Origin: Candidatus Sulfotelmatobacter sp.
GTDB taxonomy: Bacteria > Acidobacteriota > Terriglobia > Terriglobales > Acidobacteriaceae
NCBI GenBank assembly: GCA_017883385.1
Contig: JADGNQ010000016.1
Coordinates: 1-64,000, forward strand
Direction: 5' to 3'
Length of the DNA stretch: 64,000 nt
Shown here: positions 48,299 through 61,844 of the stretch, piece after piece
How the letters are laid out: each line of letters begins with the position of its first letter
Position numbering within the stretch: position 1 is the first letter of the stretch
Made by a program: the position numbers and the translations under genes
Notes under the pieces: model-generated
Told to the model about the DNA's origin: nothing
Database searches by the model: none
The model's input: the letters and a program-made list of their open reading frames with translations, nothing else

Positions 48299-50338
48299 TT
48301 ACTCCACCAGTTCTGCATCGTATGGCTTCAGACGAAGGGTGCCCGAGTACGATTTGCCGCTGATGACGCCGCGTCTACTTCCGCCTATCGTGATGGTTTT
48401 CTCATCCGCGGTGGTATTCACATAGAGCGTTTTACCTTCAACCACGCGCGCATAAACGCCTGAAGGAGTCTCCGGTCCCCTCTCGATGCGGAGGTCTGCG
48501 TAAAGGCTGCGTACGAGCGGAGCAAGTATCGGCATTTGTGCGGGAACGGCGACGTAGATGGCGCGTCCTTTGCCGAAATTGTTGATTGTGATGGCGGGCG
48601 ACTCTTCCGGGGTATTCGCAAACATCGCCATTGTCTTCGCCGTGTGGGACTCAAGCACTTCATAGAAGCCAATGGTGGCTTTTTCAACTTTGCCGTTCAA
48701 ACTGATCTCTGGCGGAGAGGCCGGCCGGTAGAACTCCGACGTGCGAATCCCGAACACATCGTTCAAGCGTCCGGGAAGCGGTGTATCGAACCACTGACTG
48801 TTCTCATCCACTTTGGCAGAGAACGCGGTCATGATTAACGTCCCGCCATTGCGCACATAGTTCCGAATCGCCTCGGCGCTTGCCGCGTCCATCACGTAGT
48901 CTGCTGGCACAACTACGAGTTTGTAGTCTAGGGTGCTATGGCCGATGTTGATGAGCGCGATGTCAATGTTGTCCTCAAAAAAAGGTTCTACGGCGCTTTT
49001 CACTTGGTCGGCATAACCGACGGCGAAATATTGCCGGACCGTGTTGCTTGGTCCGGGCGGGTGAGATGCAATATTGCTTTCAAAGGAGTATGCAATGGCG
49101 ACTTCCGGTCTGCGATAGCGCGGAAACCCGAAATGCTGCATTCTGGCGAACTCGCTCGCGATCTGTTTGAATTCGGCATATTTCCAGGAGGGCGTGCCGT
49201 CGTGATCCAACAGGCCGAAAAGCGCCTGTTCCTCTCCGCCCCGATGCGTGTTGAAGGTCCACGCCAGAAAGGTTTGTCCGTAGTCGATGAGGGCGAGATA
49301 AGCCCACATGCGGATAATGCCTTTCGGGCCGCCATACGTTCCCCCACCGCCGGTAGTGAATTCGTTGAACCATTCCGGAGTGGAAAGATCTCCTTTTACA
49401 AGTAGTGCACCGAAGGAAACATCGAGCGGGTTTGCCGGATAGAATCCCTCGGCGCCGTAGCCGACGTATTTCTTGTTGGAACTCAGGTAATCGAAGCCAC
49501 GGCGTCCGGCCGTATCCCACAGGTTGGAAATGGCGGGAAGATTCGGTACATTGCGCTCACGTACTTTCTCGAGATCCTCGAGGACAGAGACGGTCACATC
49601 GGACCAGAAGCGGTGCAGATCCAGGTAACGTTCTGGCGGGGAGGGCCCGTTCGCATAAGGCAACTGCACCTCATCGAAAGAATTGAAGTGGCGTGACCAG
49701 CGCTGTGTTGCCCAAGCCTTGTTGAGATTTGCAATAGTGTTGTACTTCACTTTCAACCATTCAATGAATCTCTGGCGATCTCCTTCGGAGTATGACATCA
49801 CTCCATTGCCGATTTCGTTGTTGTAGCCAATGGCGGCCAGCGCGGGGTTGTGTGCGTAGTGTCGCGTCAGTTCGTCGGCAAAGCGAATCAGGTGCTCACG
49901 GTATGCCGGGTCACTGATGTCATCCATATAGCGTTCGGCCGGCTGCACGGTCGCGCCTAGTTCGTTGACCATGTTCACTGATGGATACTTATGGTGAAGC
50001 CAGATTGGCGCAGGCGATCCGCCGATGTCGAGGATCACTTTTATCCCCGCCTGGTTCATCTGCTCGAGGATGTTGTCGAACCACGCGAATTCGAAATGGC
50101 CCTCGGACGGCTCAAAGGCGTCCCACGAAAGGTCGCCCATGCGGACCAGTGTGAATCCCGCCTGCTGCATCAGCGCAATATCGTGACCGATTTGTTCCGG
50201 TGAGCGATCCACCGGCTGGTAGCAGGTCCCAACAAACAGTTGCCCCTTACCAGGCCAATCAGGATGTTGGTCCGCACTCTGTCCAAAACTCAGTGTGCTA
50301 CTCAGGCACAATGCCATTGCAGTCAAGATTCGTCGCAA
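48299..50338 (-). CDS. GH42-type beta-galactosidase, secreted
   Basis: A 679-residue enzyme starting at TTG 50338, with AAGGGAA seven bases upstream and a Sec signal (RRILTAMALCLSSTLSFGQ). The TIM barrel has the GH42 features GTCYQPVDRSPEQIGHDIALM, MGDLSWDAFEPSEGHFEFAW and the acid/base Glu in AIGYNNEIGNGV. The nucleophile Glu is likely in TPEWFNEFTTGGGG. A trimerisation-type domain follows (LVVVPADYVMDAASAEAIRN, GGTLIMTAFSAKVDENSQWF), then a C-terminal beta-domain. GH42 cleaves beta-D-galactosides and sometimes alpha-L-arabinopyranosides, consistent with galactan or arabinogalactan attack. It is the last glycosidase gene of the right-hand minus run. Confidence 0.9.
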   Translation of the reverse strand: MRRILTAMALCLSSTLSFGQSADQHPDWPGKGQLFVGTCYQPVDRSPEQIGHDIALMQQAGFTLVRMGDLSWDAFEPSEGHFEFAWFDNILEQMNQAGIKVILDIGGSPAPIWLHHKYPSVNMVNELGATVQPAERYMDDISDPAYREHLIRFADELTRHYAHNPALAAIGYNNEIGNGVMSYSEGDRQRFIEWLKVKYNTIANLNKAWATQRWSRHFNSFDEVQLPYANGPSPPERYLDLHRFWSDVTVSVLEDLEKVRERNVPNLPAISNLWDTAGRRGFDYLSSNKKYVGYGAEGFYPANPLDVSFGALLVKGDLSTPEWFNEFTTGGGGTYGGPKGIIRMWAYLALIDYGQTFLAWTFNTHRGGEEQALFGLLDHDGTPSWKYAEFKQIASEFARMQHFGFPRYRRPEVAIAYSFESNIASHPPGPSNTVRQYFAVGYADQVKSAVEPFFEDNIDIALINIGHSTLDYKLVVVPADYVMDAASAEAIRNYVRNGGTLIMTAFSAKVDENSQWFDTPLPGRLNDVFGIRTSEFYRPASPPEISLNGKVEKATIGFYEVLESHTAKTMAMFANTPEESPAITINNFGKGRAIYVAVPAQMPILAPLVRSLYADLRIERGPETPSGVYARVVEGKTLYVNTTADEKTITIGGSRRGVISGKSYSGTLRLKPYDAELVE

Positions 50339-50395
50339 GGTGATTCCCTTTGTTGAACAGACAGATTCACGTTCCTCCCACGCGAAACCTCGACC

Positions 50396-52021
50396 TCAGC
50401 TCGCAAGGATTCGGAACGAAAATGCATATTTACACGGCGGAACGTTGGGTACCTCAATCTCGAGACCTTCAGTTCGCCGCGACCACTTGAGCTGGGATTT
50501 CGCGCCGAGCAGTTCGACTTTCCCAATTTTGCCAGGGTAGTTTGTTGAATTTTCTGCGAGAGCCTTGATGAGTAATTTCCCGTTCGCGGGCCATCCCAAT
50601 GCGATGGCGTACAGTGCTTCACCCGTCGTGGTGAACCGGATGTCTGTAGGGTCGGGCTTGATCTGCGGCAACTGATACGCCACGATCTTCCTGACTTCTG
50701 TCGACGGGCCTTCGCCGTAAATCTTCCAAGGGCGCGTGCCCTTAATCGCTTCGCTATTCACCTGCTGCCATTCAGCAAGTTCATTCAGGAAAGAAACCTC
50801 GTCGCTATCCGGCTCTCCATGACCCGGTAGCGGGATGCTTAGCAGGAGATTCCCATTTTTGCTGACGATGTCTACGAAAAGGGGAATGATCGAAGAAGCT
50901 CTCTGGTAGGCATGTTTTTCAAGGAGGCTCCTGCGATAGTGCCAGTTTCCGATGCATGCTTCCGTTTGCCAGGGTTTTTCCTGCAGTCCGTCAGCCATGC
51001 CAAACTCGAAGTCGCGCGTCAGTGTGCCCCACACAGGCTCTGGAACTTCCTTGAGGTCCACCACTCCTTCCAGGCGGCCAGAATGCGCCTGCATGTTCTT
51101 GTTGTAGTAATAGGCCATGATTTGGGGCGCGAGGTCCGGAATGCCCAGCCATACCTTCAAATCCGGAGCCCATTGCCCACCCTCGTCGAAGACGAACTGG
51201 GCGCCGTCATCGAAATTCAGGATGTCGGGACTATAGCTGTCGATCACGTCCTGCACGCGTAGAAGGAACTGCTGCACGAACTCCGGACATGGCGTGTTCT
51301 TTGCATGGGGCTTACCGTTAAGCATCTGCGGATCCATGCCCTCCCACCATTTTCCTTTGCCGTCAGCGATTGTTTGCAGGCCGTCATAAGGAATCCCGGC
51401 AAGCGTTCCAGCCGTATCGCTCTTGTAGCGAACCGGAAGAAACTCATCCCATGTGCGGTGCGGCGTTCCGTGATAACTCACGCCAAAACGCAAACCATTG
51501 GACCGTGCAATCTGTGCCCACGTGCCGACGACGTCGCGCTTAGGACCAATGTTGACGCAGTTCCACGGCTGGTATTTCGAATTCCAGCAATCAAAGTTGT
51601 CGTGGTGCGTAGCTAGAGCGACGAGGTAGTCGGCTCCGGCGCGCTTGTACAGTTTGATCAGTGCATCAGGCTCCCATTTGTCAGCTTTCCACAAGTGACA
51701 GATGTCCTTGTATCCGAACTGCGATGGATGTCCGAAATGCGTTACGTGGTACTCATATTGAGCCGACCCCTGCATGTACATATTTCGTGCATACCAATCC
51801 CCTTGCTCGGGCACGCATTGCGGGCTCCAGTGGGCCCAGATTCCGAATTTCGCGTCACGAAACCAATCGGGGCAGCGGTACGACTTCAGAGATTCCCAAA
51901 ATGGCGAGAATGGACCATCTGGAACCTGACCGCGAAAGAAAGCCGATTGCCCGAACGCTCGGGAGGCCGCAGTCAATCCAAGCGCGCATGCTCCACCCAT
52001 CAAGAGTGATCGACGGTTCAA
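50396..52021 (-). CDS. GH29 alpha-L-fucosidase, Tat-exported
   Basis: A 541-residue enzyme. I choose TTG 52021 because a perfect AAGGAGGT lies ten bases upstream and the product then starts with a compact twin-arginine signal (NRRSLLMGGACALGLTAASR). An in-frame ATG at 52102 would give an unusual 27-residue extension and has no ribosome site. GH29 features are YRCPDWFRDAKFGIWAHWSP, FKAD/WKADKWEPDALIKLYKRAGA, LATHHDNFDCWNSKYQPW and SYSPDILNFDDGAQFVFD, where an Asp of FDDG is the likely nucleophile. C-terminal beta-domains follow. The enzyme removes alpha-L-fucose, for example from xyloglucan or arabinogalactan. It is separated from the GH3 gene by 117 bases. Confidence 0.9.
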   Translation of the reverse strand: MNRRSLLMGGACALGLTAASRAFGQSAFFRGQVPDGPFSPFWESLKSYRCPDWFRDAKFGIWAHWSPQCVPEQGDWYARNMYMQGSAQYEYHVTHFGHPSQFGYKDICHLWKADKWEPDALIKLYKRAGADYLVALATHHDNFDCWNSKYQPWNCVNIGPKRDVVGTWAQIARSNGLRFGVSYHGTPHRTWDEFLPVRYKSDTAGTLAGIPYDGLQTIADGKGKWWEGMDPQMLNGKPHAKNTPCPEFVQQFLLRVQDVIDSYSPDILNFDDGAQFVFDEGGQWAPDLKVWLGIPDLAPQIMAYYYNKNMQAHSGRLEGVVDLKEVPEPVWGTLTRDFEFGMADGLQEKPWQTEACIGNWHYRRSLLEKHAYQRASSIIPLFVDIVSKNGNLLLSIPLPGHGEPDSDEVSFLNELAEWQQVNSEAIKGTRPWKIYGEGPSTEVRKIVAYQLPQIKPDPTDIRFTTTGEALYAIALGWPANGKLLIKALAENSTNYPGKIGKVELLGAKSQLKWSRRTEGLEIEVPNVPPCKYAFSFRILAS

Positions 52022-52138
52022 ACGATTATGTACCTCCTTCCAGCTAATGCCGGAGACTTTTACTGGTTTGGGCTTCTCAAGGGTCACCTCACAAGGCGCC
52101 ATTACTGCGCATTGGCGGTTAGAACTCGCAGGAGCCTC

Positions 52139-55995
<3,857 letters not shown>

Positions 55996-56073
55996 TCACA
56001 TTTCAGCCCTAGCGCCGGCGGGCGATAAGCCCCGTTAGCTTCAGACTTGCCGATCGCCCGATTCCAGCTGGCG

Positions 56074-57648
56074 TCACTGCTCAACTGAGACGACGGTCAC
56101 AGACTTAGGCTCCAATTTCAGAATCAGTTTGCCGCCCTCAACCTTCGCTGAGATGGGCCTCGGCATGACTCCGTTAGCTGCATCAAAAGTATTGACACTG
56201 TCCACCTTCGGTGCTGTCAGAGTTTCCCCGCTCGCTGATTTTGCGGTAATACCCGCCAGACTTGCCTCGATTTCGACCGGTTCGTTGGGGTCGAGGTTGG
56301 TAATCTCCAGCCACAACTTGCCATTCACGTCTTTGGCTGCGATCGCATCCACGCGCGGCAAGGCCACGTCCCCATGTGTGTACCAACCGGCGTCAAAAGT
56401 CACCGGCACGAACGTTGCGTCCTGGAACGGCACGTACATTTTGAAGACGTAGTAGGTTGGAGTCAGGACCATCTTCTCCTTGTCCGTAATGATCATTGCC
56501 TGTAACACATTGATCATCTGCGCGATGTTAGCTCCGCGCACGCGGTCGGCGTGACGGGCAAAGATGTTCAGGTTCAGGGCCCCGAGAATGGCGTCACGCA
56601 GGCTGTTCTGCTGAACCAGGAACCCCGGATTGCTCCCCGGTAACGGTGCGTACCAGCCGCCCCATTCGTCGACGAACAGGGCGACCTTTTTGTCCGGGTC
56701 ATACTTGTCCATGATTGCCGAATGCTTGCTGATCAGACCGTCCATCTCCAAAGCGGATTTGAGGATCTGGCTGTACTGAGTCTCTCCAAATCCTACGGAT
56801 GCGTACGAAGGCGGCCACTTCACCACCGTGTAGTTGTGCATGGAAAGACCGTTGATGTCCCAGCTCCATGTGTGTTGCTGATAGGCCTTCATGACGGATT
56901 CCGTCCAATCGGTCCATCGCGGACCGTCGCCGCCCGGGCCCACGGCGATCTTCAGCATCTGCTGCTTGTCCTGTTGCGCGGGATTGAAGTTCCTTACGAA
57001 GCGGCTGTAGGTCTTCATCTGGCTAACGTAGTAGTCGGGCGTCATGTTCCCGCCACAGTCCCAGCTTTCGTTACCGATGCCGAGCAAGGCAACTTTGTAT
57101 GGAGATGAATGCCCGTTGGCGGCACGTTCTTTTACCAGCGCCGTCGGCGCTGCAGCCGTCATGTATTCCAGCCACTCGGACGCCTCCTGGGGAGTTCCCG
57201 AACCGACATTGACGGAGACATACGCGTCCGCCCCGATCTGATCGATGAAGTCCATGAACTCATGCGTACCAAACGTGTTTGCCTCAGTCACTCCGCCCCA
57301 GTTGGGGTTTAGAGTCACGGATCGCTGAGGACCGATGCCCTTACGCCAGTGATACTCATCGGCGAAGCAGCCACCGGGCCAACGAACGTTCGGCACCTTG
57401 ATCGCTTTCAGAGCCGCAACAACATCGTTGCGAATCCCGCGCGTATTCGGGATCTTGGAATCGGGCCCGACCCAAATGCCTTCGTAAATGCCGTGTCCAA
57501 GATGCTCTGCAAACTGCCCGAAAATGTTCCGGTCGATCTTCGCACCGGTTTTGGATGCGTCAATCGACAATTCAACTTTCTGGGCAGCCATCACCGGCGC
57601 AGTGATAGCCATAACGATCAGCGTTAAGCCGACAAGAAGTGAACGCAT
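56074..57648 (-). CDS. GH51 alpha-L-arabinofuranosidase
   Basis: A 524-residue enzyme. ATG 57648 gives a Sec signal (MRSLLVGLTLIVMAITAPVMAA) with AAGGAC upstream; an in-frame start at 57756 overlaps the previous gene and is less likely. GH51 features are FGQFAEHLGHGIYEGIWVG, PNVRWPGGCFADEYHWRKGIG, the acid/base Glu in ALLGIGNESWDCGG and the nucleophile Glu in VALFVDEWGGWY. The C-terminal beta-sandwich is complete (LWLEITNLDPNEPVEIEASL). It cleaves alpha-L-arabinofuranosyl bonds in arabinan or arabinoxylan, complementing the GH127 enzymes that take beta-linked residues. GH51 members are often cytoplasmic; this one is predicted to be exported. Confidence 0.94.
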   Translation of the reverse strand: MRSLLVGLTLIVMAITAPVMAAQKVELSIDASKTGAKIDRNIFGQFAEHLGHGIYEGIWVGPDSKIPNTRGIRNDVVAALKAIKVPNVRWPGGCFADEYHWRKGIGPQRSVTLNPNWGGVTEANTFGTHEFMDFIDQIGADAYVSVNVGSGTPQEASEWLEYMTAAAPTALVKERAANGHSSPYKVALLGIGNESWDCGGNMTPDYYVSQMKTYSRFVRNFNPAQQDKQQMLKIAVGPGGDGPRWTDWTESVMKAYQQHTWSWDINGLSMHNYTVVKWPPSYASVGFGETQYSQILKSALEMDGLISKHSAIMDKYDPDKKVALFVDEWGGWYAPLPGSNPGFLVQQNSLRDAILGALNLNIFARHADRVRGANIAQMINVLQAMIITDKEKMVLTPTYYVFKMYVPFQDATFVPVTFDAGWYTHGDVALPRVDAIAAKDVNGKLWLEITNLDPNEPVEIEASLAGITAKSASGETLTAPKVDSVNTFDAANGVMPRPISAKVEGGKLILKLEPKSVTVVSVEQ

Positions 57649-57682
57649 AAGAAGCGATGTCCTTTGAATCAGAAGTAACAAT

Positions 57683-59224
57683 TTAACGGCATTCGAAGTT
57701 GGCTGCGTCTTCCGTGTTTCCTTGCCCCTTGTAGTGAGCATGCTTCGGATAAGCACACAGCGGCCGGCTGCGCCCAGGAAAGGCTTTGCCAGTCGCGATC
57801 ACGGACATCGGCGCCGTTCCCTTCTCGACCCAGTTGACGATCGAGCCCAACAAATCAAACTGATCCAGTGCCTGCCCTCCGCCACAGTGGCTCATTCCTG
57901 GAACGAAATAGAACTGACTCCACTGGGATACTGCGTCGAGCCCCCCGTTGGCCGCGGCCATATCCTTGTAATAGCCGAACGTATCGAGCGGCGAGAACCA
58001 TGGGTCGCTATCGCCGTGGTAAAAGATCAGTTTTCCTCCGTGTGCAGAGAAGGTCGTCAAGTTGGTGGACATCGAGTCCACGAGCGGCTGGATGGCCGCA
58101 AGAGCTTCCTTATCAACATTCATCGTCATGTCGGTCGTCGCAGGTCCAAAAATACCGGGTCCGGGTGAGAGCAATCCCCGGAACGGGGGACCGTTCGTGA
58201 TGCCCGTGTCGTAAAGGAAGCCGGCATAGACTTGGGTTCCACTGGAGGTCTTCGGCCCGCCAAGGGCCCTCTTGATGGCGGCAGCTTTTCCCGGAGCCAA
58301 ACAGGAGTCGTTCTTTTCACCCTTGCACGCTAGTGTCTCGGGATCGAAATCGCACGCGAGAGGATCGGAGAGCAAGCCGTCGGCAAGTCCGTCTTGGGCG
58401 TCGCATTTCTTCATCAGGGCATCTTTGATTAGCTTGCGGTCGCTGTCGGTAATGGATTGCTCGATGATTGGTTTCCAGTTCGCATCTTTCGGTGCAATTT
58501 GATTGAAGGCAATGGGGATCCATCTGCCGATCGCGAGATTGGAAAGCCCGGTGCGCATCGCTGGATCGCCGGAGATGATGCCATTGAACACCGTGGGATA
58601 GCGCTGCGAAAGAATCATGCCCTCGCGGCCGCCCGTCGAACATCCTGAGAAATACGAAAAGGCTGCTGGCTTCCCGTAGTGTTGCGCGATGAGTTGTTTC
58701 GCCAGCGTAGCGACCTCAGCATTGGCGAGGTAAGCGAAATCCAGATACGCCTGCTCATCTCTCATAAAACCGAAATCAAATCCTGGACGGTGGCTCTGAT
58801 GACCCGTGTCCGAACTTGCAACAGCAAATCCGCGGATGAGTCCAGCTGTCTCTCCCGCGGCGTTCAACCCAAGGGGCGCAATCACAACACCATTGCTGCC
58901 GCCGCCACCTTGCATCAGGAAGTCGCCATTCCATTTGGCGGGCATGGCCAGTGCAAAGGTAATTCCAAATTCCTCGCCGCCAACTCCTGTCCGCCGGTTC
59001 ATGAATCCCTCGATACGGCAATATGCAGGAAGAGGGGCGCTGCGACTTTGGTTCCAGGGGATCGGCTCGGTGCTACCAGCGTCGATGTGAGCAGCCTTAG
59101 TGATCTCGACGCCTGGAACCTTGGCGTCCATCAGAGTGGTGCATGAGTCCTTGTCTTCGGCGAACGCAGACGCAGGCAACGCAACTACAAGAAAGAATAG
59201 TGCGCACAAGGTTTTCGAACGCAT
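57683..59224 (-). CDS. Tannase/feruloyl esterase family secreted hydrolase
   Basis: A 513-residue alpha/beta hydrolase of the PF07519 type. ATG 59224 follows AAGGAG and opens a Sec signal (RSKTLCALFFLVVALPASAFAE). The catalytic Ser lies in AFSYFSGCSTGGREGMIL, within the family C-S-x-G-G motif; candidate Asp and His are in FYHGDSDPWFSPLDT and GMSHCGGGQALDQF, whose CS...HC cysteines match the known disulfide that positions the triad. A cysteine-rich lid with calcium-type acidic residues (SDPLACDFDPETLACKG) is present. Such enzymes hydrolyse gallate or ferulate esters of plant polyphenols and polysaccharides. It sits between GH51 and GH31 genes, which supports removal of ferulate from arabinose residues. 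Confidence 0.9.
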   Translation of the reverse strand: MRSKTLCALFFLVVALPASAFAEDKDSCTTLMDAKVPGVEITKAAHIDAGSTEPIPWNQSRSAPLPAYCRIEGFMNRRTGVGGEEFGITFALAMPAKWNGDFLMQGGGGSNGVVIAPLGLNAAGETAGLIRGFAVASSDTGHQSHRPGFDFGFMRDEQAYLDFAYLANAEVATLAKQLIAQHYGKPAAFSYFSGCSTGGREGMILSQRYPTVFNGIISGDPAMRTGLSNLAIGRWIPIAFNQIAPKDANWKPIIEQSITDSDRKLIKDALMKKCDAQDGLADGLLSDPLACDFDPETLACKGEKNDSCLAPGKAAAIKRALGGPKTSSGTQVYAGFLYDTGITNGPPFRGLLSPGPGIFGPATTDMTMNVDKEALAAIQPLVDSMSTNLTTFSAHGGKLIFYHGDSDPWFSPLDTFGYYKDMAAANGGLDAVSQWSQFYFVPGMSHCGGGQALDQFDLLGSIVNWVEKGTAPMSVIATGKAFPGRSRPLCAYPKHAHYKGQGNTEDAANFECR

Positions 59225-59276
59225 TCGTATCTCCTTCAGAGTGTCAGGCGCACAGAAAATCGTTAACCGGTTCCGC

Positions 59277-61745
59277 CTACTTGCCGATCACCACCACCGT
59301 TGCTTTGTCCAGTTCACTCGATGCTGCGCCGCCCTCGTGCGTGAATTGATGCGCGGCGTCGTCCCACGTCAAAGTTGTGATTGAGCCGCCACCCTTCTCG
59401 TAGCCGTAGGTCTTTCCGTCATCCTCAAAATGGGTAAAACTGCCGTTCGCTCCCGGATACACGCGTACTGACGCAATCGTCTGCGCCTGCTGCGTGCTCT
59501 CCACTTCCGACCCAAGCGGCACAATGCTGCCCGCTCTCACGAACAGTGGCAACGTATCAATCGGAGCGTCTGCCAGTATGGTCTGCCCGCCATGCAACCT
59601 CTCATTCGTCCAATAGTTGTACCAGTCACAACCTGCGGGAAGATAGACGGTGCGGTGGGTCGCGCCCTGCTCGGTTACCGGCGCCACCAGGAACGCCGGT
59701 CCATACATATATTCATCCGGAATGTCCGCAACCTTCGGGTCGGCAGGAAAGTCCATGAACAGCGCTCGCATATAAGGAGCGCCTGTCTGGTAGCTCCGAT
59801 AAGCTAACGAATAGGTGTAGGGCAGAAGTTGGTAGCGCAGTTTCAGATACTTCCCCAGAATCGGCTCTGCCTGCTTGCCGTACGACCATATTTCGTTGTG
59901 AGTTCTCTCGCCATGCGCGCGCATGATCGGCTGAAAAGCGCCCCACTCGAACCACCGCACAAACAACTCGGGATAGTCCTCATAATTGGCAATCGTGTCG
60001 CGTGCATCCGATCCATCGATGAGCGGCTTGTGCTGGGCATGGTAGTCTGCGGGAATTGCCGGCGAAAAGAACCCTGCAATATCCGTGTCCCAGTACGGTA
60101 GTCCGGTCGCGGCAAAATTCAGCCCTGCGGGTACCGAGCGCCTCAGCATGTCCCACGTCGAAACAATGTCGCTCGACCAGAACACTGCGCCATTGCGCTG
60201 CGCGCCCAGATACGCCGCCCGCGCCAGGATCATCACTCTGCGGCTGTCACCGAAATCACGCCGGAAGCCTTCGTACACCGATGCAGTGTGAAACAGCGGA
60301 TACACGTTGTAGAAGCGTATGCCCGGACCAACCGAGAACATGTCGCCCGCTGGATCGATATCCGGCTCGGTTTCATCCAGCCACAGGTAATCGAATCCGT
60401 AAGGTTTTACGTAGCGGTCGCGAATCTTCTCCCACCACCACTTCGCCGCCTCAGGGTTCGTTGTATCGAGATTCGGCCCGATCGTCTCCTTGGTCCATCC
60501 TGAATCGGGCGTTCCGTCGGGCTTATGGATCAGCCATCCATTCTTCTGCAGCATGTCGTAGAACTGACTGGCGCGCGAAAAATGCGGCCACACGCTCAGC
60601 AACGTCTTCACGCCCATCGCATGCAGTTCACGATTCATGCCTGCCGGATCCGGCCAGCGCGCCGGGTCGAGATCCAGTTCCCCTTGCTTCGTCATGTTGA
60701 GGAAGTCCACGACGATTCCATCCAACGGCAGCTTCTTCTCGCGATACTTCTTGGCCACATCCAGAATCTGTTCCTGCGTTGGATAAATCGCTTTGCTCTG
60801 GATGTATCCGTAGGCCGCCTTAGGCAGCATGTGGGTTACGCCGGTCAGCAGACGGTAACCCTCGTAAATCTGGTCTGGTGTGTCGCCTACGATCACGAAA
60901 TAGGAAACTCGGTCTCCAACCTCTGATGACCAGGAATTCCTTCCATTGAATCCCAAGTCCACTGTCGTCTTGGAAGGGTTATCCCATACCAATCCATAGC
61001 TGCGGCTGGATACCATGAACGGTACGCAAACGTCCTCGCCACCAATCGCCCCATAGTCATGCCAGCACCGGATCTCGTGATCGCGCAGGTCCATCCAACC
61101 CTTCTGCTGCTGTCCCAGCCCGTAGTAGTGCTCGTCCGCGGGCGAGTCGAAGGTGGCCGCAACCGAATAGCCTTTCGCGCCGGCGTCCTGCAGAACGACA
61201 TCCGCACGCTCCGGCGACATCGACCAGGTGCGCATCTGCAGCAGCGTCTTGCCGTCCGCCGTCGTAACCTGAAGCGCATCGTTGTATGGGCCCGGCCCGC
61301 CGCCTCCGCCAAAGTAGGGTTCGCGCAGTTGACGATTCAACTCGTCCAGCGGCATCGGCTGCGGCAGTCTCTCAGCTGGAAGATTCCCCGGCGCCAAACG
61401 CACCACCATCCGTGGCGATCGGAACACATCGCCGCCATCCGCGTCATGCTCGTGTGTCCATCCCTCCGTTGACGGCGTTGCCACAAACCCGTATCCCGGA
61501 GCGCCGATCGCCGTAGCCTTGTCGTTGCTCATTGTGACACGCAAAATGTTCGGAGCGTACGGTACCAGGGAGATCACTCGACCATTCCGCTCCACCACAA
61601 CCGGGCTACCTTGTGCGAACGCGATGCCCGGTAACGATACGGTCAGCAGGACGCACCCGAGTTGGCGGGCCGTCAACCTTCGGGCGAAACGACTCAACCT
61701 CAACCCACGACCACCGCTTCTCCACCGAACCATCAGAATCTTCAT
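59277..61745 (-). CDS. GH31 family alpha-xylosidase-like enzyme
   Basis: An 822-residue secreted enzyme. ATG 61745 is preferred (AGGAAGGAAG just upstream); it opens a basic segment and a hydrophobic helix (LTARQLGCVLLTVSLPGIAFAQ). Two beta-domains precede the barrel: residues near 200-280 include YYGLGQQQKGWMDLRDHEIR, the family signature region that binds sugar. The nucleophile Asp lies in FDYLWLDETEPDIDPAG and the likely acid/base Asp in AVFWSSDIVSTWDMLRR. The loop GLPYWDTDIAGFFSPAIPAD and the C-terminal DUF5110-like part (VRVYPGANGSFTHFEDDG) are typical of YicI-type alpha-xylosidases and relatives. It is clearly different from the GH31 at 43.7 kb, so the locus has two GH31 activities. Confidence 0.92.
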   Translation of the reverse strand: MKILMVRWRSGGRGLRLSRFARRLTARQLGCVLLTVSLPGIAFAQGSPVVVERNGRVISLVPYAPNILRVTMSNDKATAIGAPGYGFVATPSTEGWTHEHDADGGDVFRSPRMVVRLAPGNLPAERLPQPMPLDELNRQLREPYFGGGGGPGPYNDALQVTTADGKTLLQMRTWSMSPERADVVLQDAGAKGYSVAATFDSPADEHYYGLGQQQKGWMDLRDHEIRCWHDYGAIGGEDVCVPFMVSSRSYGLVWDNPSKTTVDLGFNGRNSWSSEVGDRVSYFVIVGDTPDQIYEGYRLLTGVTHMLPKAAYGYIQSKAIYPTQEQILDVAKKYREKKLPLDGIVVDFLNMTKQGELDLDPARWPDPAGMNRELHAMGVKTLLSVWPHFSRASQFYDMLQKNGWLIHKPDGTPDSGWTKETIGPNLDTTNPEAAKWWWEKIRDRYVKPYGFDYLWLDETEPDIDPAGDMFSVGPGIRFYNVYPLFHTASVYEGFRRDFGDSRRVMILARAAYLGAQRNGAVFWSSDIVSTWDMLRRSVPAGLNFAATGLPYWDTDIAGFFSPAIPADYHAQHKPLIDGSDARDTIANYEDYPELFVRWFEWGAFQPIMRAHGERTHNEIWSYGKQAEPILGKYLKLRYQLLPYTYSLAYRSYQTGAPYMRALFMDFPADPKVADIPDEYMYGPAFLVAPVTEQGATHRTVYLPAGCDWYNYWTNERLHGGQTILADAPIDTLPLFVRAGSIVPLGSEVESTQQAQTIASVRVYPGANGSFTHFEDDGKTYGYEKGGGSITTLTWDDAAHQFTHEGGAASSELDKATVVVIGK

Positions 61746-61844
61746 TTCTTCCTTCCTGTCAGCATCGCTTCTCCTCAGGGCGAAACAATCCTCTTCTTTG
61801 CGGCCTGGACAAACTTCCAAAAGTCACGCATCAGGAGGAACACC

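Noticed and set aside
59255-59268. GAAAATCGTTAACC before the tannase/GH31 junction as an operator
   Set aside because: Only 8 of 14 positions match and the arms are not complementary; probably chance.
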